Shown here piece after piece: positions 10,801 to 18,247 of a stretch of 52,334 bases of DNA. Positions within the stretch are counted from its first letter, which is position 1. Every line of letters begins with the position of its first letter. The DNA is from Caballeronia arvi. GTDB taxonomy: Bacteria > Pseudomonadota > Gammaproteobacteria > Burkholderiales > Burkholderiaceae. The position numbers and the translations under genes were made by a program. The notes beneath the pieces were generated by a model, which worked only from the letters and a program-made list of their open reading frames with translations, had not been told where the DNA came from and did not search any database. The stretch lies in NCBI RefSeq assembly GCF_001544695.2, contig NZ_FCOM02000055.1, positions 1 through 52,334 of the forward strand. The letters run 5' to 3'.

Positions 10801-11161
10801 TAAAGGAACCGCCCGACTGACCGGCGAAGCCATCCTGTCCCGGGCCGTTGGTCGAGCCGTTGTCGGCGCCCTTGCATCCCGCCAGCCCCGAGGCGCTCAG
10901 GTAGTACTGGGGAAGCGGCGCTGCGCCAAACGACTGATTGGAAAAGTTAGTCTGTGCGGGCGCCGAAGGCAGCGCAGGATTGGCGCTGCTGTTGCACTGG
11001 GCTCGCGCCGCGACCGGAACGAACAGCGCTGCCAGCGACGTTACGGCCGAAGCCAATGCCACGACAGTCCGACGTTTGCGCCCGCAGCAATCCTCCACGG
11101 AAAGCGGCGACGTCACTGCCCGCGCAGACTCACAACGCGATGAATGCTTGAACATGTACAC
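4859..11161 (-). CDS. Giant glycine-rich autotransporter (type Va), about 2,100 aa
   Basis: Predicted surface-exposed or secreted protein carried by its own outer-membrane beta-barrel. Residues 1-54 form an extended Sec signal: a long charged n-region, hydrophobic VVALASAVTSLAALFVPVA and ARA before the mature Gln. The passenger (about 55-1820) is built of Gly-Gly-rich repeats whose marker is (A)QS(V/I)GGGGG followed by GG pairs. The final 270 residues are an autotransporter barrel, ending in alternating strands and the terminal Phe (RLKYRF) needed for BAM insertion. The start is GTG with AAGGAAAG ahead of it; an ATG lies two codons further in. The gene stands alone, flanked by leuA debris and the M20 operon. 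The passenger is low-complexity, so adhesin, biofilm or immune-related roles are guesses. Confidence 0.92.
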   Translation of the reverse strand: MYMFKHSSRCESARAVTSPLSVEDCCGRKRRTVVALASAVTSLAALFVPVAARAQCNSSANPALPSAPAQTNFSNQSFGAAPLPQYYLSASGLAGCKGADNGSTNGPGQDGFAGQSGGSFSSVNTGITVKGGFKSNPNSLPPGAVWSASGGDGGDGGQGGADLNGSATTGNGGAGGNGGSVSVQFAGSVGPDSTGALPEIGLRVQSSGGTGGRGADSNAGGGEPLYGGNGGTGGRGGQATLNASGNVAFYGSGLQVFAEGGAGGEGGNAPVPLDPFFIVDHGGSGGNGGNGGTATLVYQNGSLTASTPAGQIFPMQAGADGSRGGAGGDALAGTGSFGGNGGNGGNGGAASAELGSDGKIVFSDQTQPVGSPYQPGSGVTATANGGAGGAGGNVAGGLEIRDGGGAGGNGGNAGNASATILGSIDYTANVPTGHSAAGLIGGEAVLVQANGGAGGVGAGAQGAIVGVAANGGKAGAGGGASLTLGDATDTATIRTNGPYTHGALVQSVGGAGGNGGSVNFVLSGVGGAGAAGGNGGAVTVNSDHAFVTVGSQSGEGSIPLIAQSIGGGGGNGGDASGVAIGAGFEIGGNGGQGGNGGPVKLTLGQHSVFGSLDPSGGAGILAQSIGGSGGNAGNATSIGAGLVSMVIGGDAHGGGSGGQVTIDNGALVTTYGDHAAGIKAQSIGGGGGNGGNASALNGGGPMSSAVAIGGRGGSGGPAGSVSLTNTGQISTYGSDAEGVLLQSIGGGGGSGGSAIARAVALSPSPNIPSISVGVAIGGAGGTGNTGGDVTLNNSGLITTAGDSAIGVSAQSVGGGGGTGGDATAASYSGSAAKGASISAAVAIGGSGGSGGTGGAVNLANSGLIATMGQDAYGVFAQSVGGGGGNGGAGDAAATSTGSKVSFSAAISVGGTGGTGGTGGKVNLTNDGSIATRGDGADAVFAQSVGGGGGAGGGGAAAAAAGKLAISVGVGGKGGVGGDGNTVTAINNGNIVTRGTASTGIFAQSVGGGGGKGGKGGATAGGAGGFDTISNAQTLFGILGQGLGLNQNVQNLGNNILQVGVLGEKIKATYTDLQAIFAQPQPDSNPLGTATQISVGVSVGGSGGAGGQGDAVNVSDSGAIGTFGAQSHGIFAQSIGGGGGSGGAASSAGKANDDAKVQTAVAVGGSGGAAGSGGAVSVTKDTSGNIETQGVEAFGIYAQSVGGGGGNGALAGAISGSLKSLSIAVGGNGGGAGDGGTVSVSTSDTSNATGIQTLGKHSIGVLAQSVGGGGGVVTTMSSDETFDPSKIINNPQGRLGDIYGMQLSFGGQNGSSGKGGNVNVAVNGNIQTQGLDAHGVVAQSIGGGGGLVVGGQVNLPAGGTGGAGGAGGDGGAVAVNVKDGFIGTSSDGAYGVIAQSIGGGGGFAGDPSQVQSYQPGTGLGIKANSGNGGTVSVAVDGALISTSGKFAPAIFAQSVGGGGGLEAYSVDGGAQQVLARGTAGGKGTGNAVDVELKNGAIVRAFGTGSAGILAQSDGTSSGPIRISIDSSSSVMGGAPSYADLQHIDSAAIHLLGGTGNQITNAGTISTNSSSQGQFAIVADGPTSTKLTNTGKITGDIVLGPSSTNVVNNLAGGVIDTPNKLNVGGGTVNNAGTLKVGGAKSIGNTVLTGNLVQSPTGTLNVQIDPANKRSDLLDITGTAALAGKVQVDPVTYLKSTSTVLTAAGGIQPDATLAGTSTPVYRFTPLMQGNTVAIKTDADFVGASRGASATQQSVAANLDRLWNSANPAFAPIFGAFGNVGSASSYAQTLNTVSGQELLGIAAARYQASQAFARSVFSCPAFADDTTVRKQDSCVWFRATGMWENRSADASFPGYGWQGTTMKVGGQIQLQPGWFLGGALGYETDRFTGNDNLTSANGNALLGVIALKHEVGPWTFSGAADASYGWLNSSRVIPTANAVATASPDSFNVGLHLRAAYQIPFEHFYLEPAIDGDLNYINLPGYTESGAGALNLKVASANSVIATGTPNLRIGTRTQIGSATVDAYVGAGVSFIAGNSYTTNASFAAAPGFGSFTNTLTNAHVAGKFSAGVEVYTTKRLDVRLEYDGVVAAHEVENGGQVRLKYRF
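6621..9655 (-). repeat. Coding repeats: about 15 QS(V/I)GG units in the autotransporter passenger
   Basis: I count 15 occurrences of QSVGG or QSIGG, most as AQS(V/I)GGGGG, plus one degenerate unit (AQSDGTSS) nearest the barrel. They are separated by roughly 60-110 residues, each spacer ending in a strand such as GDGADAVF or GTASTGIF before the next AQS. The pattern fits stacked beta-solenoid turns with glycine-rich loops. Such near-identical GC-rich DNA is prone to slippage and recombination. Confidence 0.85.
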
Positions 11162-11671
11162 GATCTTTCCTTTTTTGGTTCCGTCGCATTAACAGGTGCA
11201 AATGGTTGATGTCTCTTTGAAAAACATCGAATTTGTCTGCGAGTCGCGCAGAGGCTGGGTTTCCAGGCCCGCCCGGCTCTATCGGTCAAAATCCTGTTGA
11301 TTTGCACTACGAATGACATGAAGCTCGCACTGGCGCGTGGATATCTACGAATTTGATCCCTACCCAGGAATAGAATTACCCTTCTAACTGCATCTGAAAA
11401 ACACATCAATCACGTGCGCTTAGGGTGCATAGTGCGCATGTTCAGTTAGATGATTATTAGTAGGATGGAACAACTGGTACCGTTAGCCGGGTTCCGTTCA
11501 ATTCAAGGCGCTATCAGCCCGTGGCTGGATCCCGGGGCCCGAAGCACTTAAGTTCCGCTTATACCCTCGCGTTTTTGTTTGATTGGACGCCGAATAATCG
11601 GTCACCGACGATGGATTCATGCCCGGCGCGTAACACGCGCGCCGGAACTGCACGATTCCCGGAGGTCATCC
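11162..11671. other. Intergenic region between divergent autotransporter and M20 genes
   Basis: About 510 bp, less GC-rich than the genes, and the only place for the promoters of the two divergent units. I see no convincing gene. A clear GGAGG ends seven bases before the M20 start codon. An 8-bp inverted pair (TCTAACTG at 11383 and CAGTTAGA at 11443) is too far apart to interpret. Confidence 0.5.
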
Positions 11672-12961
11672 ATGCAAGCCGACGTTCTCGTCCAGAACAC
11701 CCCCGAAATATCCGGCCAGCGGCGCGCGCTCGCGCACGCCGTCGCCGCGAGCAGCCATGAAGTCGTCGATCTGGCGCGCGCGCTCGTCGCAGTGCCGAGC
11801 CCTTATCCGCCCGGCGACACCCACGCCGTCGCGCAACGGATCGAGGCCATGCTCGAAGGCAGCGGCGTCGAAATCTCACGACTCGGCACGCTCCCTCATG
11901 TGATGAATCTCGTCGTGCGCGTGCGCGGCGCCCGGGCCGGCCGGCGGCTCGTGTTCAATGGCCATCTCGACACCTTCCCGCTGATCGACACAAGCCGCTG
12001 GAGCGCCGATCCCAACGGCGAAGCGCGCGACGGCAAGCTCTACGGGCTCGGCGTCTCCGACATGAAAGGCGGCATCGCGGCGATCGTGTTCGCGCTGCGC
12101 CACCTCGCCGCGATACGCGATACGCTGCCGGGCGAAGTCGTCGCGACCTTCGTCGGCGACGAGGAGAGCATGGGCACGGAAGGCGCGGGTTATCTGCTGA
12201 AGCACGTGCCGGAAGCATCCGGCGACGCGATGATCAGCGCCGACACCGGCTCCCCCGCCATCCTGCGATTCGGCGAGAAAGGCATGATCTGGCTGCGTCT
12301 GGAAGCCGTGGGCAAGTCGGCACACGCGGCGCACGTCCATAAGGGCGTCAGCGCGATCGAGCGGCTGCTCGACTCCGTTTCCGACCTCAAATCCCTGCGC
12401 GATTTTCCTGTCGAGGCGCCCGCCGACGTGCTCGCCGCGATCGAGCGCTCGAGCGCCGCTTCGGAAGCGCTCTGCGGCAGCGGCGAAAGCGACGTGCTTC
12501 GCAGCGTGACGGTCACGTTCGGCACCGTTCAGGGCGGCCGCCTCTCCAATCTGATCGCGGATCACGCTTCGGCGACCGTCGACATCCGTCTGCCGGTCGG
12601 CGTGAGCGTCGCGCAGATCGAGGCGCGCATCACGGAGATCGTCTCGCGTCACGAGGGCGTGAGCGCGCACATCACGCGGCGTTACGAGCCGAACTGGACC
12701 GCGCCCGGTCACGAGATCGTCGAGCGCGTTCGCGAGAACTGCGCCGCGCGGCTCGGCATTGCGCCGGTGGTCAACATGCGCGTCGGCGCATCGGACGCGC
12801 GCCACTACCGCATGCACGGCGTACCCACGGTCGTCTGCGGTCTCACCGCGCACAACATGGGTTCGTTCGACGAACACGTCCACATCGACGAATTGTGTGC
12901 GCTCGGCGAAATCTACGCGCTCACCGCGTTCGATTACCTGCACGCCACGCCCGAAGCCTGA
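11672..12961 (+). CDS. M20-family peptidase/deacylase (ArgE/DapE-like), 429 aa
   Basis: Zinc-dependent amidohydrolase related to acetylornithine deacetylase and succinyl-diaminopimelate desuccinylase. Ligand and catalytic motifs are in order: NGHLDTFP, GVSDMKGG, GDEESMGTEG (catalytic Glu and bridging Glu), ADTGSP, and HNMGSFDEHVHIDE near the C-terminus. The central lid domain follows GKSAHAAHVHKG. The start is set by GGAGG seven bases upstream; the open frame extends further but that part is not family-like. It is followed 64 bp later by an MFS importer, then a LysR regulator and a gamma-glutamyltransferase, all on one strand. This suggests uptake and deacylation of an N-acylated or gamma-glutamylated amino compound. 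The substrate is not evident. Confidence 0.88.
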   Translation: MQADVLVQNTPEISGQRRALAHAVAASSHEVVDLARALVAVPSPYPPGDTHAVAQRIEAMLEGSGVEISRLGTLPHVMNLVVRVRGARAGRRLVFNGHLDTFPLIDTSRWSADPNGEARDGKLYGLGVSDMKGGIAAIVFALRHLAAIRDTLPGEVVATFVGDEESMGTEGAGYLLKHVPEASGDAMISADTGSPAILRFGEKGMIWLRLEAVGKSAHAAHVHKGVSAIERLLDSVSDLKSLRDFPVEAPADVLAAIERSSAASEALCGSGESDVLRSVTVTFGTVQGGRLSNLIADHASATVDIRLPVGVSVAQIEARITEIVSRHEGVSAHITRRYEPNWTAPGHEIVERVRENCAARLGIAPVVNMRVGASDARHYRMHGVPTVVCGLTAHNMGSFDEHVHIDELCALGEIYALTAFDYLHATPEA

Positions 12962-13025
12962 ACGCACGTTCCGGCTCCCGGCTCGCGTCCAGTCTCCATA
13001 CGTCGTCACGACCAAGGGAAACGCC

Positions 13026-14339
13026 ATGTCACACGATCTCGCTCTCAGCCGCGCGCAACGCGGCAAGTTCCGGCGCATTCTGGCATCCGCGCTCGTAGGC
13101 AACATGCTCGAGTTCTACGACCTCTTCATCTACGGATTTCTCGCCGCCATCATCGCCAAAGTGTTCTTTCCGACAGGCGACGCCTACACGTCGATGCTCG
13201 CCACCGCCGCGACCTTCGGCATCAGCTACTTCATCCGGCCGCTCGGCGCGGTAATGATCGGCTCGTACAGCGACAGACGCGGACGCAAGGCCGCGATGAT
13301 GCTCACCATCTGGCTCATGGCGCTCGGCACCTTCGTGATAGCCTGCGCGCCGACCTACGCAATGCTGGGCGCAGGCGGCACACTGATTCTCGTGTTCGGC
13401 AAGTTCCTGCAGGGCTTCTCGGCGGGCGGCGAGTTCGGCTCGACGGTGTCGTTCGTCACGGAGCACGCGCCCAAGGGCATGAAGGGCTATTTCGCGAGCT
13501 ATCAGGTGGTTGGCATCGGACTGGCGACGGGGCTCGCGAGCATCGTGGGACTCGTGACGACGCGCCTCATGACGCCCGACACGCTGTCGTCATGGGGATG
13601 GCGGGTGCCGTTTCTGATCGGCCTCGCGATCGTGCCGTTTGGCTACTGGATTCGCCGCCGTGTCGACGAAACGCCGGAATTCGAAGCGAGCCGCCACGAG
13701 CACAACCCGCTGCGTGAAACGCTCGCGACCTCCAAGGCGCGCATCGCGGCCGCGATCGGACTCTATTCGCTCGCCGCATCGACCAACTATCTGCTCGGCG
13801 TGTTCATCCCGCTGTATGCGCACAAGGTGCTCGGCCTCTCTGCCGGCGATTCGATGCTTGGAGCGATCGGCTATTCGATCGCGCAGATTTTCCTGCCGCC
13901 CGTGTTCGGCGCGTTGTCCGATCGCGTCGGCCGGCTCACGCTCATCACCGCGGGCACGCTGCTGACCGCCACGCTTGCGATGCCCGCGTTTCATCTGATG
14001 GTCGCGCAACCGACGGTAGGCGTCTACGTGTTCTGCATCACCGGCCTCACCGCCTGCGTGATGGTGTTCCAGGGTGCGATGCCCGCCTTTGTCGCCGAGT
14101 TGTTTCCGCACGGCACGCGCACGACCTGCATCGCGATCGTGCATAACCTGACCTTCGCCGTGTTCGGCGGGCTGTCGCTGATGATCTGCACGTGGCTCGC
14201 CAACGAAACCGGCAGCAAGTTCGTGCCCGCGTGGTACGTGATGGTCACCGCCGTTCTCGCGCTTGGCTGTATCCTCTGGTTCAGATTGCGCTCCCAAAGC
14301 GCGCACATCGAGGAAAGCCGCGCGCTGAACAACGCGTGA
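13026..14339 (+). CDS. MFS transporter, metabolite:H+ symporter type, 437 aa
   Basis: Twelve hydrophobic segments and the MHS-family signatures are visible: GNMLEFYDLFIYGFLAA in TM1, the loop 2-3 motif GSYSDRRGRKAAM, GFSAGGEFGS in TM4, and RRVDETPEF in the central loop. This group includes proton-coupled importers of citrate, 2-oxoglutarate, proline/betaine and shikimate. The start lies after AAGGGAA. Its position directly after the M20 deacylase and before a LysR gene suggests it brings in the substrate, or takes up the acid product, of that pathway. Inner membrane; import is inferred from the family. Confidence 0.88.
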   Translation: MSHDLALSRAQRGKFRRILASALVGNMLEFYDLFIYGFLAAIIAKVFFPTGDAYTSMLATAATFGISYFIRPLGAVMIGSYSDRRGRKAAMMLTIWLMALGTFVIACAPTYAMLGAGGTLILVFGKFLQGFSAGGEFGSTVSFVTEHAPKGMKGYFASYQVVGIGLATGLASIVGLVTTRLMTPDTLSSWGWRVPFLIGLAIVPFGYWIRRRVDETPEFEASRHEHNPLRETLATSKARIAAAIGLYSLAASTNYLLGVFIPLYAHKVLGLSAGDSMLGAIGYSIAQIFLPPVFGALSDRVGRLTLITAGTLLTATLAMPAFHLMVAQPTVGVYVFCITGLTACVMVFQGAMPAFVAELFPHGTRTTCIAIVHNLTFAVFGGLSLMICTWLANETGSKFVPAWYVMVTAVLALGCILWFRLRSQSAHIEESRALNNA

Positions 14340-14406
14340 CATCACCGGTCTTGCAGTGCGGGCCGGTTCGCCTGATTGGCCCGACCCCGACCCGACACGA
14401 CATTCG

Positions 14407-15309
14407 ATGAGACTCAGGCACATAGAAGTGGTCAACGCGATTCGCGTGACGGGCACGCTGAAGGCCGCCGCTGCGCTGCTGTCGCTCACGCAGCCCGCGG
14501 TCACGCAGATCCTGCAAAGCGCGGAACGGCAGTTGGGTTATCCGCTCTTCGAGCGTACGCGCGGCAAGCTGATTCCGACACGCGAAGCGCAGCGCCTCTT
14601 CCCCGAGATACTCAAGCTCGACGAGCAGCTGCACGCGGTTCAGCGTCTCGCGGACAACCTGCGCGGCGGCACCGACGAATCTTCGATCCGCGTGCTCGCC
14701 GCGCCCGCGCTCGCTCAGACCGTCGTGGCCGATGCCGCGCTCGCGTTCGGCGAAATGCATCCGAACGTGAAGCTGTCCGTGCGTTCGGACTACTCCGCGA
14801 CGGCGGTGGCGAACATCGCGCTGATGGACGCGGACGTCGGCGTGCTTTATCACAGCGTCGCGCATCCGGCGATTCGCGAGACGGAACTCGCGTCGAGCCG
14901 GCTCGTGTGCGTGGGTCATCCCGGCGTGCTCGACGATGCCGATGAAATCGGACTCGCCGCGTTCGACGGACGCGAGATCATCGGCCCCGATCCCGACGAT
15001 CCTCTGGGGCGTCTTCTCAACAAGCGCTTCGAGGAACACGCGATCGACGTGCGCGCGACCATCACCGCCCAGTCGTATCATTCGCTCATCGCGCTGGCGG
15101 CGCGCTCGCCGCTCCTCACCATCGTCGACGAACTCGCGGCACTTTCCGCGCGGGAGATCGGCCTCAACGTCGTGCCGCTCGCGCCGGAAATTGCGATTCC
15201 CGTCGTGGCGAGTTTCGCAATCAGCGGCGAGCGTTCCGCGCTCGTCGAGCAATTCGTTCAGGTTTGCAGGAAGCTCATGCGCGCGAAGCTGAAGCCGCGC
15301 GGCGTCTGA
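14407..15309 (+). CDS. LysR-family transcriptional regulator, 300 aa
   Basis: An N-terminal winged helix-turn-helix (residues about 1-60; LKAAAALLSLTQPAVTQILQSAERQLG, then FERTRGKLIPT) is followed by the two-lobed LysR substrate-binding domain. Length is typical. I chose the Met that starts MRLRHIEVVNAI because this is where LysR helix 1 begins; the upstream open frame is not family-like. It is encoded in line with the M20, MFS and GGT genes rather than divergently, 67 bp after the MFS stop and 28 bp before the GGT start. It likely responds to an intermediate of that pathway; the effector is unknown. Confidence 0.9.
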   Translation: MRLRHIEVVNAIRVTGTLKAAAALLSLTQPAVTQILQSAERQLGYPLFERTRGKLIPTREAQRLFPEILKLDEQLHAVQRLADNLRGGTDESSIRVLAAPALAQTVVADAALAFGEMHPNVKLSVRSDYSATAVANIALMDADVGVLYHSVAHPAIRETELASSRLVCVGHPGVLDDADEIGLAAFDGREIIGPDPDDPLGRLLNKRFEEHAIDVRATITAQSYHSLIALAARSPLLTIVDELAALSAREIGLNVVPLAPEIAIPVVASFAISGERSALVEQFVQVCRKLMRAKLKPRGV

Positions 15310-15337
15310 CCGTTCATCCTTCTTCGACATCCGATTC

Positions 15338-16937
15338 ATGACCATTCGACACTTCAATCCATCACGCGGCACACGCGGCATGGCCGTCGCGCCGCATTCG
15401 CTCGCCGCGCAGAGCGCACTCGGCGTGTTGCGCGAAGGCGGCAATGCAGTCGAGGCGATGATCTCGGCGGCCGCGACGATCGCGGTCGTCTATCCGCACA
15501 TGAACGGTATCGGCGGCGATGGCTTCTGGCTGATTTCGCGCCCGGGCCATGAACCGGTCGGCATCGAGGCGTGTGGCGCGGCGGCCGCGGCGGCGACCAT
15601 CGCGCGATATCGCGAACTCGGGTTGGACCGCATTCCGCATCGCGGACCGCTCGCGGCGAATACCGTCGCGGGCACGGTCTCCGGCTGGCAGGCGGCGTTC
15701 GAGTGGTCGCAAAAGACCTTGAACGGCCGCTTGCCGCTCGCGCGTCTGCTCGACGATGCGATCGCCTACGCAACGAACGGCGTGCCCGTCACCGACAGCC
15801 AGGCCCGCTGTATTGCGGCCAAGCGCGACGAACTCGAAGGCGTTCCAGGTTTCGCGGACACGTTCATGCCATCGGCATCGGCGCTTCGCGCGGGCGATCG
15901 TTTCACCCAACCGCGCATGGCCGGGACGCTCGCACAACTCGCGCGCAGCGGGCTCGACGATTTCTATCGCGGCGATCTCGCACGCGACATGGCGCGGGAG
16001 TTGAACGCGCTCGGCAGTCCGCTCGCGCTCGCCGATCTGGAGGGTCATCGCGGGCGCGTCGTGACACCGCTCGCCGTCGCGCATTCGCTCGGCACGGTCT
16101 ACAACATGCCGCCGCCGACACAGGGGCTCGTGTCGCTCATCATCGTCGGTCTGCTCGATCGCGTGCTGCGCGACGACATGGACCCGCTCGGCCCCGAGTA
16201 CGTCCACGCATGCGTCGAAGCGACGAAGCTCGCGTTCGCGATCCGCGATGCGCACATCACCGATCCGGATCACATGGATGTCGATCCGCAAGCGCTGCTC
16301 GCGCCGGACCGGCTCGACGCAATGGCCGCGCAAATATCGACGGATCGCGCCGCGCCCTGGGGCAACGGACTCGGTCCCGCCGATACGGTGTGGCTCGGCG
16401 TTATCGATGGCGATGGCGTGGCGGTGAGCTTCATCCAGAGCATCTATCACGAGTTCGGCAGCGGCATCGTGCTGCCGTCGTCCGGCGTCAACTGGCAAAA
16501 CCGCGGCTGCAGCTTTTCGCTCGATGCAGCGTCGCGCAATCCGCTGATGCCGGGGCGTCGGCCATTTCACGGCGCTCGCGCGATTCAACGACGGCCGCGT
16601 GATGGTCTACGGCAACATGGGCGGCGACGGCCAGCCGCAATCGCAGAGCGCGGTGTTTACGCGCATTGCGCGGTACGGCTGGAATCCCCAGACCGCAATC
16701 GATGCTCCGCGCTGGCTGCTCGGACGCACATGGGGGCAGGCAAGCGATTCGCTCAAGCTCGAAGCGCGCTTTGGCGACGAGACCATCGCCGCGCTGCGAC
16801 GTCTCGGTCATGAAGTCGATGTGCTCGCGCCCTACGACGAAACGATGGGTCACGCAGGCGCGATCGTTCGACATCCGAACGGATTCTTCGAAGGCGGTCA
16901 CGATCCGCGCAGCGACGGCGCCGCAGCGGGCTGGTGA
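15338..16937 (+). pseudogene. Gamma-glutamyltransferase-family gene, frameshifted near the C-terminus
   Basis: The first frame encodes a good N-terminal nucleophile hydrolase of the GGT/YwrD type: GMAVAPHSLAAQSA, GGNAVEAMISAAA, NGIGGDGFWLI, and the nucleophile region ADTVWLGVIDGDGVAVSFIQS. After NPLMPGRRPFH at 16570 the frame turns into Arg-rich nonsense. The expected continuation ALARFNDGRVMVYGNMGGDGQPQSQ appears at once in the next frame and runs to 16937. Family members usually read TLNPALA at the join, so about 11 bases seem missing. Restored, the protein would be about 530 residues. Either a real inactivating deletion or an assembly error. The gene should autoprocess at the Thr into two subunits and cleave gamma-glutamyl bonds. 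Confidence 0.85.
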
Positions 16938-16948
16938 GGCACGTCCCT

Positions 16949-16967
16949 CGTGCGACGACCTCGCACG
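16949..16967. terminator. Possible bidirectional terminator hairpin
   Basis: A perfect 7-bp stem (CGTGCGA / TCGCACG) with a 5-base loop lies between the convergent ends of the GGT pseudogene and the LacI gene. There is no T-run, so intrinsic termination would be weak. Confidence 0.4.
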
Positions 16968-16988
16968 CATCACGGTCAGAAGGGAGCG

Positions 16989-18035
16989 TCACGCGCGAGA
17001 CGACTCTCGTATCACCAGTTCCGGCAGCGCGGGCGCGACCGTCCGCGCGCCGCCCTTGCCCGCAAGATGCGCGAAGAGCAGTTCGACCGCCTGCGACGCC
17101 ATGTCCTCCAGATGCATATCGACGGCAGTCAGCGGCGGCCGGCACGCGCGCGCACGCACGCCGTCGTAACGCGTAACGATCTTGATGTCGTCCGGCACGT
17201 GCTTGCCTCGTTGCGCGATGGCCTGCACCGCGCCGACCGCGAAGGCATCGACGAGCGCGCACAGCCCGTCCAGGTCGGGATGGGCCGAGAGCAACGCGGC
17301 GCACGCGTCGCGTCCCGCGTCCTCGCCGCCCGATTCGTCCGCGACCGCGATCACCGGCGTCATGCCGCGCGCGGCGCAGAACCGGGCATACGCCTCGCGG
17401 GCCTCGATATACGAATTGCGCGCCTGCGCGCCGATCAGCAACGCGATCTTGGTGCTGCCCTGCTCGTGCAGATGGTTCAGCAGCAGCTCGGAGGTCGCCG
17501 AAGAATGGATGTCGACATAGGGCGCCACATCGTTGCCCGGCTGGCGTCCGAGGCACACCACGGCCAGGCCACGCTCCTGCAGATGCGCAACATTGGCGTC
17601 GTCGGCGGTGGGCTCGATGACGATCGCGCCGTCGATATCCAGTTGCTCCAGCGGCAAACGTCCCGCCATTACCGGTGGCACCAGCACAAGAGCGAGGCCG
17701 CGCGTGAGCGCAGCGGAAGCCGCGACCGCGGCGACTTCCATCAGAAAGCCGAGCCGCGATGCGCCGCCCGCGATCTCGAAGGGCATCGACGAAACCAGCG
17801 CGATCGTGTGCGCCTCGCCGGTCCGCAAGCGTTGCGCGCGCACGCTCGGACGATAGCCAAGCGTCCGCGCCGCTTCCTTGACGCGCTCGCGCGTCTGCGG
17901 ATCGACATAGCCCTTGTCGTTGAGGGCGTGCGAAACGGTGGTGGGCGAAACGCCGGCCAGGCGCGCGACGTCGGAAATGGTGGGCCTCGGCTTGGCCGGC
18001 GCGATGCTCTGCATGGTCCTGCTTTCCTCGCTCAT
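16989..18035 (-). CDS. LacI-family transcriptional regulator, 348 aa
   Basis: The N-terminal helix-turn-helix is typical: TISDVARLAGVSPTTVSHALNDKGYVDPQTRERV, then a hinge and a periplasmic-binding-protein-like sensor domain (about residues 70-340). A Met seven codons further in (18014), behind GAGGAAAG, is an alternative start; a longer frame to 18104 is open but unlikely. It is divergent from the permease-deaminase-TSUP-porin operon. Two palindromes with the central CG typical of LacI operators lie in the 212-bp gap, the nearer about 95 bp from this start. It therefore most likely represses that operon and itself, released by a nucleobase-like ligand. Confidence 0.9.
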   Translation of the reverse strand: MSEESRTMQSIAPAKPRPTISDVARLAGVSPTTVSHALNDKGYVDPQTRERVKEAARTLGYRPSVRAQRLRTGEAHTIALVSSMPFEIAGGASRLGFLMEVAAVAASAALTRGLALVLVPPVMAGRLPLEQLDIDGAIVIEPTADDANVAHLQERGLAVVCLGRQPGNDVAPYVDIHSSATSELLLNHLHEQGSTKIALLIGAQARNSYIEAREAYARFCAARGMTPVIAVADESGGEDAGRDACAALLSAHPDLDGLCALVDAFAVGAVQAIAQRGKHVPDDIKIVTRYDGVRARACRPPLTAVDMHLEDMASQAVELLFAHLAGKGGARTVAPALPELVIRESSRA

Positions 18036-18130
18036 GACTTTTCCCACGACGAAATCGCGACTATCGCGACCGCGACACCGATAAATTTTTCGGCTTGACA
18101 GCACCGAGATGACGCACCATTCTACGGTAA

Positions 18131-18142
18131 CAAATCGATTTG
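18131..18142. promoter_or_regulatory. LacI-type operator, distal palindrome
   Basis: CAAATCGATTTG is a perfect 12-bp palindrome centred on CG, in the gap between the LacI gene and the NCS2 permease. It is a shorter version of the palindrome centred 43 bp away (about four helical turns), so both could be bound by one looped or tetrameric repressor. Confidence 0.72.
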
Positions 18143-18171
18143 GGGCGCTCGCCCCTTTTTCATCGCCCTAC

Positions 18172-18187
18172 CCCAAATCGATTTGGG
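18172..18187. promoter_or_regulatory. LacI-type operator, proximal palindrome
   Basis: CCCAAATCGATTTGGG is a perfect 16-bp palindrome with a CG centre, ending 60 bp before the permease start codon. Size, symmetry and CG centre match LacI/PurR-family operators, and the divergent regulator is adjacent. Confidence 0.78.
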
Positions 18188-18247
18188 AAATCAAAATCAC
18201 CGCGCCGGACGATCGGCCCGAGGCGCGGCATACAGGAGACAACCGTC

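Noticed and set aside
8936..11143. Plus-strand open frame of 735 codons, with others at 4856-6457 and 6938-7651
   Set aside because: They are antisense to the autotransporter. Glycine-rich GGN codons on one strand leave few stops on the other; the products are Ala/Arg-rich without motifs or ribosome binding sites.
11672..12961. Allantoate amidohydrolase for the ureide pathway
   Set aside because: Motifs and lid domain fit ArgE/DapE-type deacylases better, and it is 20 kb from allE in a different operon.
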